DNA of 64,000 bases from Verrucomicrobiia bacterium (GTDB lineage Bacteria > Verrucomicrobiota > Verrucomicrobiia > Palsa-1439): contig DATLVI010000022.1 in the NCBI GenBank assembly GCA_035577545.1, forward strand, positions 62,001 through 126,000. Direction: 5' to 3'. Shown here piece by piece: positions 31,191 through 40,730 of this stretch. Every line of letters begins with the position of its first letter. Position 1 is the stretch's first letter. The notes under the pieces were generated by a model, which did not search any database, was not told the DNA's origin, and was given only the letters and a program-made list of their open reading frames with translations. Both the position numbers and the translations under genes were made by a program.

Positions 31191-32819
31191 CTAGTGTGAT
31201 GACAGTTGCAGTTTCTGCATCTGTTCCTGCAGCGTACGGATTTGTTGGCGTAATTCGATGATGGAGGTGTCCCTCTCCTGCAACATTTGATAAAGGCCCT
31301 GGATGGCGGCCAGCGCCACGCCATCGGCGTCCACCGTCGTGATGCGGGTTTCGTCTTCGCCCACGCCAAACGCCGCCTTGAAATCCTGTGCGGTCGGCCC
31401 GATGTGACGGATGGATTCGGCTTGCGATTTGTAGTTCCAGGTTTTCACCGGGATGTTAGCCAGCTTCATCAGCAACGCCCGCGCATCCACGTCGGCGAAG
31501 TTGGCCTTGGCATTCACGTCGCTGAGCGACGCCCACGCGCCGCCGCCCGCGGCCAGCGTGACGCCTGCCGTTGGTGTGCCGGTATTGTTGATCGCGGAGA
31601 CAAACCGCACGCCGCCCGTGGCCCGCGCGGTGAACTCGTTGGATGTGGTTGAGGAGATCGCGAAATTATTGTTGTCCGCCCAAACGAACGCGCCTTCGTT
31701 GACGGCCTGCGCGCGACGACCTGCGGCAAAACTAGCGGTGCCTGTGGCCTGACAATTCGCGCCGCCCGGCGCTATCGCGTGATCCCCGCTGGCATTGTTG
31801 AAGCCGCCTCCACTCACGGTCGCGAAATCACCGCCAGCGCTGTTGCCTTCGCCGCCACCCACCGTCGCCAGCGCCCCGCTGGCCGTGTTGTTGTTGCCCC
31901 CGCCCACCGTTGCGGTGACGCCGCTCGCTATGTTGAAATCGCCCCCGCTCACAGTCGAGGCGTCGTTGGTGGCCGTGTTGGCCAGACCGCCGCCCACGGT
32001 CGTATGCCCGTCGCTGGCTGTGTTAGCCTGGCCGCCGCCCACCGTCGCGCCGGTACTGCTGGCGATGTTGTTCTCACCACCACCGACTATCGCGCCGGTG
32101 CCACTGGCGAGATTGATCTTTCCGCCGCCCACGGTCGCGTGGTCGCCGCCGGCTGTATTAGTAAAGCCGCCACCCACCGTCGCGCTGTTGGTCGTGGCTT
32201 GGTTCTGCTGGCCCCCGCCAATGCTTGCAAAGGAGCCGCTGGCACCGTTGTTTGCGCCTCCCCCAATCGTCGCAACAAAACCGCTGGCGATGTTGTTTGC
32301 GCCGCCACTCACCGTTGCGGCTACGTCGCCAGCGACATTGTCCTGTCCGCCGCCCACCATCGCGTATTGGTTGCTGGCGATGTTGCCTGCGCCTCCGGCT
32401 GCTGTCCCGAGGTCGCCACTGGCCGTGTTGTTTGCGCCACCGCCGACCGCCGCGCCGAAGCCACTGGCGACGTTGCCCTGCCCGCCGCCGACGGTCGTGC
32501 TATTGGTGGTGGCCTGGTTCTGCTCACCCCCGCCCACGGTCGCGAAGTCGCCACTGGCCGTATTGTTCCCACCGCCACCTACGGTCGCGGCAATACCGTC
32601 GGCGACATTGTTGGTGCCACATAATACCGAGGAAAAATCATTGCTGGCGACGTTGCCGAAGCCACTGACGACGGTCGAATACCGCCCCTTGGCCGCGTTA
32701 TCATCGCCACCTTTAACAAACGACTTGAAGCCCGTGTGCACGTTCTTGGCGTGTGCCGATAACGCCAGTAGCAGCCCGAACAGGAAGGCAAACGAGAAGA
32801 TGACTCTGGGGTGTTTCAT
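31191..32819 (-). CDS. YadA-head-like surface protein with C-terminal S74 chaperone
   Basis: A 542-residue exported protein (signal to about residue 24, AHA-K). Residues 50-385 are about twenty 14-16-residue repeats of the type NNTASGDFATVGGGE, the left-handed beta-roll of YadA/Hia heads. Residues 435-515 form an intramolecular chaperone of the peptidase S74 type: SLSDVNAKANF has the Ser-Lys dyad region and IRHIGPTAQDFKAAF is the family block. It ends with a short coiled coil (TSIIELRQQIRTLQEQMQKL). Probably trimerises, then self-cleaves. No membrane anchor domain. Lies between glcD and glcF. Confidence 0.85.
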   Translation of the reverse strand: MKHPRVIFSFAFLFGLLLALSAHAKNVHTGFKSFVKGGDDNAAKGRYSTVVSGFGNVASNDFSSVLCGTNNVADGIAATVGGGGNNTASGDFATVGGGEQNQATTNSTTVGGGQGNVASGFGAAVGGGANNTASGDLGTAAGGAGNIASNQYAMVGGGQDNVAGDVAATVSGGANNIASGFVATIGGGANNGASGSFASIGGGQQNQATTNSATVGGGFTNTAGGDHATVGGGKINLASGTGAIVGGGENNIASSTGATVGGGQANTASDGHTTVGGGLANTATNDASTVSGGDFNIASGVTATVGGGNNNTASGALATVGGGEGNSAGGDFATVSGGGFNNASGDHAIAPGGANCQATGTASFAAGRRAQAVNEGAFVWADNNNFAISSTTSNEFTARATGGVRFVSAINNTGTPTAGVTLAAGGGAWASLSDVNAKANFADVDARALLMKLANIPVKTWNYKSQAESIRHIGPTAQDFKAAFGVGEDETRITTVDADGVALAAIQGLYQMLQERDTSIIELRQQIRTLQEQMQKLQLSSH

Positions 32820-32969
32820 TGAAGACCTCCATAAAGACCTTGGTTATTTTTGCAGACACTTCACGCGCAGAGGGCGCGGATCATCTGCGGTTCACCCAGC
32901 CGACGGAGTAGAGCAAATAGGTGCTTCACAGGCAAGATAACTCTCATTGTGCCTGGCAACCAATCCGCC

Positions 32970-34352
32970 CTAGTCAAAGATTTTGCCGGGGTTGAGAACA
33001 TGGTTGGGGTCGAGCGTGTGCTTGAGCGCGCGCATCACGTTCATACCGGCCTGACCAGCGAACTGTTCCAGAAATTCCTTCTTCGCCAGGCCGACGCCGT
33101 GTTCGCCGGTGATGGTGCCGCCAAGGGCGACGGTCTTTTCAAAAATCTCACGAAACGCGGTGTGGACACGCTTGATCTCTTCCGGGTTGCGCTCGTCGCA
33201 GAGAAATGTGGGATGCAGATTGCCGTCGCCGAAGTGACCGAAAATACCAATGCGCAGTTGATATTTCGCGGCGGTCTGCTGGATGAATGCGATCATTGTA
33301 GCCAACTCACTGCGCGGGACGGTGGCATCTTCCAGGATTGTTGTCGGTGACACGCCCGCGAGCGCGCTGAACGCGGCGCGACGGGCCGAGGTGAGTTTTT
33401 CAGCTTCGGCGGCATCCTTCGCGATGCGCACGTCGCGGGCGCGGTGGGCCCGCGCAAGTTCGATCATCTGCGTCGATTCTTCCTCGACGACGACAGGATG
33501 ACCGTCCGTCTCCATCAACAGGATGGCTTCGGCGTCCAACGGCAAACCAATCTTCGCGTAGTCTTCGACACAGGCGATCGTGGTCTTGTCGAGAAACTCC
33601 AGAGTGCAGGGGATGATCTTGTGGGCGATAATATCGGAGACCGTCTCGGCAGCGTCGGCCATCGCAGCGAACGTGGCGAGCATCGTCCGGCGCGCGGCGG
33701 GGCGCGGGAGAAGCTTCAGTAGAATCTGTGTGACTATCCCGAGGGTGCCCTCGCTGCCAATGAAGAGATCCTTGAGAGAATAACCCGCGACATCCTTGAC
33801 GCATTTCGTGCCGCACCGTAGCAGTTCACCCGATGGCAGGACCACCTCCAAGCCGAGCACGCAATCGCGCGTGACACCGTATTTAAGTCCGCGCAACCCG
33901 CCGGAGTTTTCAGCGACGTTGCCGCCGATGGTCGAAATCTTGATCGAACCGGGGTCGGGTGGATAGAACAGCCCGTGCGCGCCCGCCGCTTCATCAATGC
34001 GCGCGGTCAGGACACCGGGCTCGACGAGGGCGGTAAGATTGCGCGGGTCAATCTCCAGGATCTTGTCCATCTTCACCGTGACGAGCACGACGCAGTTTTC
34101 CATGGGGATCGTCCCGCCACTGAGATTCGTGCCACTGCCGCGCGGGACGACCTTGAAACCTTCCCCATTCGCCAGTTTCAACACATCGGAGATTTGCGGC
34201 GCGGACTCGACAAAGACAATAGCTTCAGGCAGGCGCGCCAGCATGGGTGTCGCGTCGTAACTGTACGCGATCCGCTCTTCAGCCGAATGTTGGAAGTTGG
34301 CGGGGCCAACAATTTCCGTGAGGCGACGCAGGGTGTCGGCCGAGAGGCTCAT
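32970..34352 (-). CDS. glcD: glycolate oxidase FAD subunit
   Basis: A 460-residue FAD-linked oxidase (PCMH/VAO fold). VVPRGSGTNLSGGTIP (near 70-85) and STIGGNVAENSGGLRGLKYGVTRD bind FAD; the C-terminal part has HFGDGNLHPTFLCD and ITGEHGVGLAKKEFL with the active-site His residues. Oxidises glycolate to glyoxylate, or D-lactate. Starts four bases inside the end of the Wzy-like gene, so it is translationally linked to the exopolysaccharide genes. Cytoplasmic face of the membrane with GlcF. Confidence 0.92.
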   Translation of the reverse strand: MSLSADTLRRLTEIVGPANFQHSAEERIAYSYDATPMLARLPEAIVFVESAPQISDVLKLANGEGFKVVPRGSGTNLSGGTIPMENCVVLVTVKMDKILEIDPRNLTALVEPGVLTARIDEAAGAHGLFYPPDPGSIKISTIGGNVAENSGGLRGLKYGVTRDCVLGLEVVLPSGELLRCGTKCVKDVAGYSLKDLFIGSEGTLGIVTQILLKLLPRPAARRTMLATFAAMADAAETVSDIIAHKIIPCTLEFLDKTTIACVEDYAKIGLPLDAEAILLMETDGHPVVVEEESTQMIELARAHRARDVRIAKDAAEAEKLTSARRAAFSALAGVSPTTILEDATVPRSELATMIAFIQQTAAKYQLRIGIFGHFGDGNLHPTFLCDERNPEEIKRVHTAFREIFEKTVALGGTITGEHGVGLAKKEFLEQFAGQAGMNVMRALKHTLDPNHVLNPGKIFD

Positions 34353-36271
34353 GAATCCAGCTTGCCAAGTTGCCGTAACTCAATTCCCGGCCGCAGGTCG
34401 TCACCACCCAATTCATACGCCCGCGCGAAGCTGGCGACGGCATCGTCCATTTCGCCCCAGCGCTGATAGTGCAAAGCCAGTTCGGTGTGATAGGTGGCGT
34501 TTTGCGGGTCGGCCAGGATGGCCCGCTGGTAGCGCTCGCTGGCGAGTTCGCGTTTACCGAGCGCGTCGTACACCCGTCCCATTCTAACATTCACATCCGC
34601 GTCATGCGGGTTGGCGGTAAGCGTGCGGTCGTACCAGGTGAGCGATTCGTCCAGCAGCGGCTCCCGCCGCGCGATGTCCCACGTGGCGCGGGCACTAAAG
34701 AAATCGCCAAGAGCGCGGGTGACCTCGAAGTTGCGGCGGTCAAAATTCCAGGCCCGCCGGTAATGCTCTTCCGCGGCCTGCCAATCACAGCGGCGCCGAT
34801 CGCGTTCCGCTAGCCGTAAACAAATATCCGACGGATAGCTCTTGCTCAACCGCGACGCCAGCAGCAGGAGGACGCCCGCCAGCGTCGCGACCAGCGCCAG
34901 CTTGTTCAGTCCCTTCAACGACCGGGGTGTATAACGGCCCGGCAACTCTTCATCGTCATCCATCTTCCCGCTTGGGTGAACACCGCACGTGAGCGTGGTG
35001 GCCATGATGGCGACAACGGTGAACAGGTTCGCCGGCACATGCAAGCTGGAATCGAAGACCGACCCGACGGCAAGGGTCGCAACGGCGGCGAGTCCGCCGA
35101 CCGTGAAGGCGTAGCGGTTTGACAGCGTGGATGCAGAGTACCGGGAGGCGCGCACGGACAGGATCCGGGTGGCGCCCATCACGAACGCCGCCAGCACCCA
35201 GAGCACGAGCGCGAGGCCAATCACGCCATATTCCGCAAACACATTGAGGTATTCATTCTGGGCGGAGTCGAGCACTCCCTGCAGCGCGCGCTGCGTGGGA
35301 TACAGCCAGCGGAACATACCGGGTCCTGCCCCGATCAAGACGTTACCGCGCGCGATCTCCCAGGCATTCCGCCACAAAACTGCCCGAGATTGCCTCTCCG
35401 CGGAGATGAAACCACGTCCCGTGTCGCTTCCCGCCAACAGCCCGATGAGTGCCACGATGAGCAGCAGCCCCAACAATCCGACCCCGACCAGGAGCCAGCG
35501 AGATTTCTTGCCGCCGCGCTTGATGATGTAAACGAGCAGGACGATAACGCTGGCCAGCCAGCCCAGCCAACCGTTCGGCGCCGCTGTGAGCAATAGTGCC
35601 GCGACGATCAGCAGGCAAGCGATCCCCATCGCGACTTTCTGTTCAAAGCTCCGTCGCGAAAACAGAAAGTTGGCGGCCGCAATCGGGAACACCATTTGCA
35701 GGTACGCGGCGCAGTGATACGGACTCACAAACGTGCCGCTGGCGCTGCCGAGATACTGGTCATACTGCGGAAAGGCCCACACCCAGGTTCCGCCCAGCAA
35801 CACTTGCCACAGCGTGTACACGGCCACGAGCGCCCCCGTGCCGACCAGTGTCCAAACAAACACGGTAACGTGCCAGCGGTGGCGCAAGTTATTGAGGATC
35901 AGGAAAAAAAGGAGCCCCGCACCCAACGCCTGCATCATGGCCCCACAAGCGATCGGCTCGATCTCGCTCAAACCATAACGGATGACACCGTACGCGGCGA
36001 GGGCGATGACCGGTGGTCCGAGGGCCGAGAAGACCACCGGTATCTCGCGGGTCGAGAGAATACGAACTATCCACAGCACACCTGCCAGACCGATGATAAC
36101 CAGGATCGGTCCCAGGGCCCAGAACCGGACCGCGCCAAACGCCAGCGGGGCAAACACCAGGATCAAGGCGCCGAGGGCGACAACGGCGGTCTGGCAGGCA
36201 TGCCCGACGGGAGACTGCGGGCCCGTCCAGACGCTGCGGATTCTCCGATTGGTGGGGTGGTGATTCACCAT
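34349..36271 (-). CDS. O-antigen ligase/Wzy-like polymerase fused to TPR
   Basis: A 640-residue inner-membrane protein with about eleven spans (residues 30-455). The Wzy_C ligase region contains RQSRAVLWRNAWEIARGNVLIGAGPGMFRWLYP and DSAQNEYLNVFAEYGVIGL, with the conserved Arg and His/Glu type motif. Residues 490-635 are soluble TPR-like repeats (WQAAEEHYRRAWNFD, ERYQRAILADPQNATYHTELALHYQRWG). Polymerises or ligates polysaccharide at the periplasmic face. Follows the Wza-like gene by 55 bases and overlaps glcD. Confidence 0.83.
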   Translation of the reverse strand: MVNHHPTNRRIRSVWTGPQSPVGHACQTAVVALGALILVFAPLAFGAVRFWALGPILVIIGLAGVLWIVRILSTREIPVVFSALGPPVIALAAYGVIRYGLSEIEPIACGAMMQALGAGLLFFLILNNLRHRWHVTVFVWTLVGTGALVAVYTLWQVLLGGTWVWAFPQYDQYLGSASGTFVSPYHCAAYLQMVFPIAAANFLFSRRSFEQKVAMGIACLLIVAALLLTAAPNGWLGWLASVIVLLVYIIKRGGKKSRWLLVGVGLLGLLLIVALIGLLAGSDTGRGFISAERQSRAVLWRNAWEIARGNVLIGAGPGMFRWLYPTQRALQGVLDSAQNEYLNVFAEYGVIGLALVLWVLAAFVMGATRILSVRASRYSASTLSNRYAFTVGGLAAVATLAVGSVFDSSLHVPANLFTVVAIMATTLTCGVHPSGKMDDDEELPGRYTPRSLKGLNKLALVATLAGVLLLLASRLSKSYPSDICLRLAERDRRRCDWQAAEEHYRRAWNFDRRNFEVTRALGDFFSARATWDIARREPLLDESLTWYDRTLTANPHDADVNVRMGRVYDALGKRELASERYQRAILADPQNATYHTELALHYQRWGEMDDAVASFARAYELGGDDLRPGIELRQLGKLDS

Positions 36272-36326
36272 TGGTCACACATCGCGCGACCCCTCCCGTT
36301 GGCACACCGATTCCGGTGCTGATTGG

Positions 36327-37025
36327 CTAAAAGATGCTGCGAGGAATCGTAATCGTGTCGCCGGGCCGGATGGGCGGATCCTTGACCGGGTTTCGTTGCA
36401 GATTCTCGCAGTTGTAAACATCCACATTTCCGCCGCGGGTCAACTGTACTTTCTGACGGTTCGCGTAGTCCGTAAACCCACTGGCGGTATTGATGGCCTT
36501 CAGCAACGTCGTGTCTTCGCTCCAGGGAAAACGGCCGGGATTGCGCGCTTCTCCACCAACGTAGAAGAACCGCTGTGCCACCAGCACGGTCGCGTTGCAA
36601 CGCACGTAATAACGCGGGACGTAATTGGCCTGGATGCGTTCCGCCAGTTCACTTGGGGTGAGTCCCGAAGCCTTGATCGGTCCCACCAGCGGCAGCGAGA
36701 TATTGCCGTCTTCGTCGACAGTGAGGTCCGACGCGGGGGGGGTTGTCGACTGGGCGCCGCCGCTATCAATGCGGACCGACAGGCTATCACCCGTGCGCAG
36801 CCGTCCCGCAATCTCATCGCTGGGAGTGGCCGTAGGGTTCGAATTGGGACGGAAAGAAGAACCAGAACTGCTGGTCGTTGCGGTGTGACCGGGATTGGGA
36901 GGGGACGAATCGCCAGACAGGTCGTGAATGGAACTGCACCCCGAGAACAGGCAGAGGGCGACCCCTGTCACAATCAGCCAGGTAAATGATACGTAGCGCT
37001 TGAACAATCGAGTTGAGGTTATCAA
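36327..37025 (-). CDS. polysaccharide export lipoprotein, Wza/SLBB type
   Basis: A 232-residue lipoprotein (lipobox LFSGC, Cys near residue 30). A Pro/Ser/Thr linker leads to the export domain LRTGDSLSVRIDSGG...VDEDGNISLPLVGPIKASGLTPSELAERIQANY, and an SLBB-like part FFYVGGEARNPGRFPWSEDTTLLKAINTASGF, ending IRPGDTITIPRSIF. Forms the outer-membrane/periplasmic channel for exopolysaccharide with the Wzc-like protein encoded 65 bases upstream. Confidence 0.88.
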   Translation of the reverse strand: MITSTRLFKRYVSFTWLIVTGVALCLFSGCSSIHDLSGDSSPPNPGHTATTSSSGSSFRPNSNPTATPSDEIAGRLRTGDSLSVRIDSGGAQSTTPPASDLTVDEDGNISLPLVGPIKASGLTPSELAERIQANYVPRYYVRCNATVLVAQRFFYVGGEARNPGRFPWSEDTTLLKAINTASGFTDYANRQKVQLTRGGNVDVYNCENLQRNPVKDPPIRPGDTITIPRSIF

Positions 37026-37090
37026 GTCAGTTTACCTGCGATGTGGTGAATGATTCCATGGCACCGGCGTTGGCGACGAGCCGGCCGCAC

Positions 37091-39217
37091 CTAGTATTTT
37101 CCAGACAAATCGATCTCATCACTGTCCAATGGCTTTGCCGCCGCAAGGGGCTGTGGCGCGCGGGCCGGCGTGTGTTGATAATGCTCCACCTGATCGTGAT
37201 AATAGTAGTACGTCTCATCATGGCCAAGCTGCACATTGTTGACAACGACACCGAGGAGTTTTCCGCCCGCGTTCTGGACCACCTGTATGGCGCGCCGCGC
37301 CATGTTGCGGGGGTAGCGGCGATGCTGTATCACGAAGATAGAGTAGCCGACTTCACGGGCCATAATGGCGGCATCACTGACGCCGAGGATTGGCGGCGTG
37401 TCGTACAGGACCACATCGAACTGTCGTCCCACCTGTTCGATCAGGTCCGCCATTCGGTGCGACGTCAATAGAGGCAGTGCGTCCTTCGCGGTACCACCGC
37501 TGCCCCCCGCGATGGCCGAAACATTTGGGATCTCCGTCGACTGGATGATCTCCGGTACGGTCTTCGTGCCGCCAAGGTAATCGGCCAGGCCGATGGCGTT
37601 GGAAATACGCAAGTCCTCGTGCACGTTGGGGCGACGCAGGTCGCTGTCGACGACGAGCACGCGCGCGCCATGTTGCGCGTAGACGAAGGCGAGATTGACG
37701 ATGGTGAAAGACTTGCCTTCCCCCGCACCCGCGCTGAGCACGCATAGTGAGGTCACTGCGCTATCCGGCTTGGCGAACTCGATGTTCGTACGCAACATGC
37801 GGAAGGCCTCGAGGTGCGCCATGGAAACGCTTCCCCGGTGGAGTAATCCCGCCTGCTGTCCAACAACGCCGAGCACCGGCAGTCCAAAATACTTCTCAAT
37901 GTCTTCAATCTTCTTGATGCTGGTATCGAGGAATTCGATGAAGAACGCCAACGCCACGCCCAGTATCAAGCCGGCCACGCAACCCATCACCGTATTGCTG
38001 ACAATCGCCGGACTAACGTAGGCTTGCGGCAGGGGCACCTGAGCGTAATCGATCACTTCCACGGGATTACGGGGCAAGTTCATTTCGATCGTCGCTTGCT
38101 GGAGACGGGAGTTCACCGCTTCCTCGAGTTTCATCTCCAGATCTTCCTCTCGTTGAGCATTCCGGAAGGGAAGATACTTGTCGCTTTCCAATGAGAAACT
38201 GGCGTTCCTGGCCTCGTCATATCGCGTCTGAAGATCGTCGACGCGGGCCTTGGCCACGGCGTATTCAACCTCGAAGCCCTTCTTGATTCCCTCCATGCGC
38301 TCGTTGAGCTGGTCATAGAGCTTGTCATGCTGGGCGATCATTGCGAGGACAGTGGGGTGTTCCGGACCAAAATCCTGTTTCAGGATTTCCAGGCTGGTTT
38401 CGGTTTCCGTCAGCCGCTGCAATAGCGACTGAACAGTGGCATCGCTGGTCAGCGTGTTGATGGCGTTCCGCAATTGCAGGGGATTGAGTTTCCTTACCTC
38501 GTTGAGGCGCGCCTCGGTCGTGATGACCAGGTTGCGCGCATCAGACAACTGGCTCTCCAAATGTTCCATGGTAATGTCGCTCATCTTGACATTTCCCACG
38601 ACCGGGACACCCAACTCCTTGCGGAGCCGCTCGATTTTCTCCTGCACGACGCGGACCCGTTCCTCCTGCTGGGTCAGTTCCTCACGAAGCTTGTCGATTC
38701 CCTTTTGGGTTTGTTGCCGTTTCTCCTCCAGACGGTTGCTTTCAAAAACTTCCGCGATCTTGTTGGCGACATCGGCCGCCAGACGGCCGTCGTGGTCAAT
38801 CATCCCAATTTCAATAAGCGACGTATCCGGGTATTGGCGGACGAAAAGCTGGCCCTTCAATCGCCGCAAAGCGATGTCCATGGGCAGACCCCACTTGTCC
38901 TGCAGTTTGAAGAATTCGATGACCGGATAGAGAATCTTCTGGGATTGGATGATCTGATACTGGGTCCGGAGGAAGTATGGGTCATACCCGGTAGCCTGTG
39001 CGGTTGCAAAAAGGTCCACGGTCGGTTTCTCAGCCTCAACTTTAATGCGCGCCGACGCCGAGTATTTCTTCGGTAGGGAAAGCGAAACGGTGAAAGCCGT
39101 CAAACCAGACAACAAAAAGAGCAGCAGGACGATCACTTTGCGCGTCTTTATGACCCGCCAGTAGTCGAGAAACTGTAGTCTCGATTCCTGTGATGGCTTT
39201 GCGTCGTTTTGCTGCAT
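37091..39217 (-). CDS. Wzc/GumC-like chain-length regulator and tyrosine autokinase
   Basis: A 708-residue protein. Two membrane spans (residues 29-50 and about 400-425) enclose a periplasmic coiled coil; the C-terminal cytoplasmic BY-kinase has Walker A in SAGAGEGKSFTIVNLAF (near 497), Walker A' in VLVVDSDLRRPN and VLYDTPPILGVSDA as Walker B. A tyrosine cluster YYYYHDQVEHY near residue 675 is the autophosphorylation tail. Controls polymer length and export in Wzx/Wzy systems. Layout corresponds to exosortase-associated EPS kinases, which fits the exosortase at 7577. Confidence 0.9.
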   Translation of the reverse strand: MQQNDAKPSQESRLQFLDYWRVIKTRKVIVLLLFLLSGLTAFTVSLSLPKKYSASARIKVEAEKPTVDLFATAQATGYDPYFLRTQYQIIQSQKILYPVIEFFKLQDKWGLPMDIALRRLKGQLFVRQYPDTSLIEIGMIDHDGRLAADVANKIAEVFESNRLEEKRQQTQKGIDKLREELTQQEERVRVVQEKIERLRKELGVPVVGNVKMSDITMEHLESQLSDARNLVITTEARLNEVRKLNPLQLRNAINTLTSDATVQSLLQRLTETETSLEILKQDFGPEHPTVLAMIAQHDKLYDQLNERMEGIKKGFEVEYAVAKARVDDLQTRYDEARNASFSLESDKYLPFRNAQREEDLEMKLEEAVNSRLQQATIEMNLPRNPVEVIDYAQVPLPQAYVSPAIVSNTVMGCVAGLILGVALAFFIEFLDTSIKKIEDIEKYFGLPVLGVVGQQAGLLHRGSVSMAHLEAFRMLRTNIEFAKPDSAVTSLCVLSAGAGEGKSFTIVNLAFVYAQHGARVLVVDSDLRRPNVHEDLRISNAIGLADYLGGTKTVPEIIQSTEIPNVSAIAGGSGGTAKDALPLLTSHRMADLIEQVGRQFDVVLYDTPPILGVSDAAIMAREVGYSIFVIQHRRYPRNMARRAIQVVQNAGGKLLGVVVNNVQLGHDETYYYYHDQVEHYQHTPARAPQPLAAAKPLDSDEIDLSGKY

Positions 39218-39398
39218 AAATCCGGTTAAATCTGCCTATCGGAGGCTGGACAATACACACCATGTTCTGTGCCAACGCAAGTAAAAAGTCAGGCCAACCC
39301 CATGGCGGAGAGCGGCTAAGGAAGGTTCCGAAGTTCGCAACCGTTGGCTCTGCCCCGTGCTTCCATCAGACCTGCCAGATGGAGCTTGATGTGGATAT

Positions 39399-40730
39399 TC
39401 AGTATACCAGGCTGATTCCAGCGCTGGCCTGGTTGCGCGTATACGGTTGAACCAAAGCTGCTTCAGATGAGGTCAGTTGATAGTAATCGTAATTCAGGAC
39501 AGCCGACACCCAGCTCCTAAAAGCGTAGTTCAGGCCAAGATGGAGTGTGAGGGCCTGATCGTTCGGGCTTATCGTGGCACCACCCACCGGTCCGATAAAA
39601 GTCGGGTTCTGAAAGCCACCTACCGCTACCGGGCCAGACGGTCCTCCTCCTCCGCCCAGCGGCTGTGTGAAAGAGCTGTAGACATACGTAATGTCGCCGA
39701 TGACGCGGAGCCTCGTGGTGAGGCGATGACTGATTTCTGCAACAAAACTTGTGTTTTGCTGGGCACTGAATTGCCCGGTGACGCCCACGGTGGCTTCGCT
39801 GAGCGATTGGGCAACGGTGAGCGTAATTGTATTGATTGGGCCGTAATTGTAAACGAGCGATCCATACAATGACGGGGAAGTGCTCTGGGACCCATCCGGT
39901 GAATAACGGACCGTATAGCCGCCGTTGATTGAAAGGGACAAGCGTGGATTGAATCTTCGCACGGCGGACAAATACAACGTGTGTGAAATTGCGTTCCGGG
40001 CGCTGTTCGTGCCGGGATTGACAAAAACGTTCTCGCCGACTTGATAGTTCAACCCGACCGTGGTGCGTGAGTCGAACAGATAGAGTGCTGACAGCGTTGC
40101 CGTGTAATCTTCACGATCGTTGTTGGTCGCGATGGCTGCTTCCTGGTACCTCCAGATGTCCCACGAGCCGTTGGCCGACACGTTCCACCTCGGTGACAAT
40201 GAATAGACCACGCCCCCTCCCGCGCTGTCGTAAACATATGTACCCGCTTGCACAATTGTAACGGGTGCCTTGGCGGCCCCTTGCACAAGTTGTGGCTCAA
40301 GAGAAGTGACAAAGTTCTCGTTGGCGTTGAGTGTCAACCGTGGGTTGACTGTGTAAGTGGCGCCCGCGCTGAGATTGTGGGTCTCATCAATCCCACCCAA
40401 ATTGATATCGCGCGGGTAGGTGACGCCGTAATCATATTGCATCCCCGCAAAAAAGCGTTCCAAGGGAACATTTGCCCGGAACTTAAGGTCGGAAATATAC
40501 CTGACACCGGCCTGCGGATTCTTCTCGACTGCGTTGAAATTATCATCGTATCCCACGGTCTCCGTGGCAGTCACTCCCCAGTTTCGGTTGGGGTCGCCCG
40601 CATGGGTGAAGTCCCACTGGGCCAAAGAGATGCGAGCAGTCATGAGGAATAAGAGCAGTGCCAGCCCTTGGAAAGGGACTCGCCAGCTTCGTTTTGCGCC
40701 CCGCGCTCTTGGTTGCCCGCAGAGCGCCAT
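39399..40730 (-). CDS. outer-membrane beta-barrel of an exopolysaccharide locus
   Basis: A 443-residue protein with a signal peptide (to about residue 38, SLA-Q) and alternating aromatic/polar strands ending in a Tyr (SLVY), typical of a beta-barrel. Repeats such as TVGLNYQVGENVFVN, TYTVNPRLTLNANENF and NRYAF-type strands indicate about 16-20 strands. Similar large barrels accompany EPS and exosortase loci. Its ATG shares one base with the mqnD stop; Wzc-like gene begins 181 bases further. Role in export is inferred from position. Confidence 0.72.
   Translation of the reverse strand: MALCGQPRARGAKRSWRVPFQGLALLLFLMTARISLAQWDFTHAGDPNRNWGVTATETVGYDDNFNAVEKNPQAGVRYISDLKFRANVPLERFFAGMQYDYGVTYPRDINLGGIDETHNLSAGATYTVNPRLTLNANENFVTSLEPQLVQGAAKAPVTIVQAGTYVYDSAGGGVVYSLSPRWNVSANGSWDIWRYQEAAIATNNDREDYTATLSALYLFDSRTTVGLNYQVGENVFVNPGTNSARNAISHTLYLSAVRRFNPRLSLSINGGYTVRYSPDGSQSTSPSLYGSLVYNYGPINTITLTVAQSLSEATVGVTGQFSAQQNTSFVAEISHRLTTRLRVIGDITYVYSSFTQPLGGGGGPSGPVAVGGFQNPTFIGPVGGATISPNDQALTLHLGLNYAFRSWVSAVLNYDYYQLTSSEAALVQPYTRNQASAGISLVY

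Noticed and set aside
31795-32940. 381-codon frame and 'repeat array' opposite the S74 gene
   Set aside because: Antisense to the repetitive beta-roll. Repeats of about 45-48 bases match protein repeats, not CRISPR repeats and spacers.
35696-36322. 208-codon plus-strand frame
   Set aside because: Antisense to the Wzy-like membrane protein; no domain features.
39240-39310. sigma-54-like site upstream of the Wzc-like gene
   Set aside because: On the minus strand TTGGCACAGAACATGGT has the -24 half but lacks the GC at -12.
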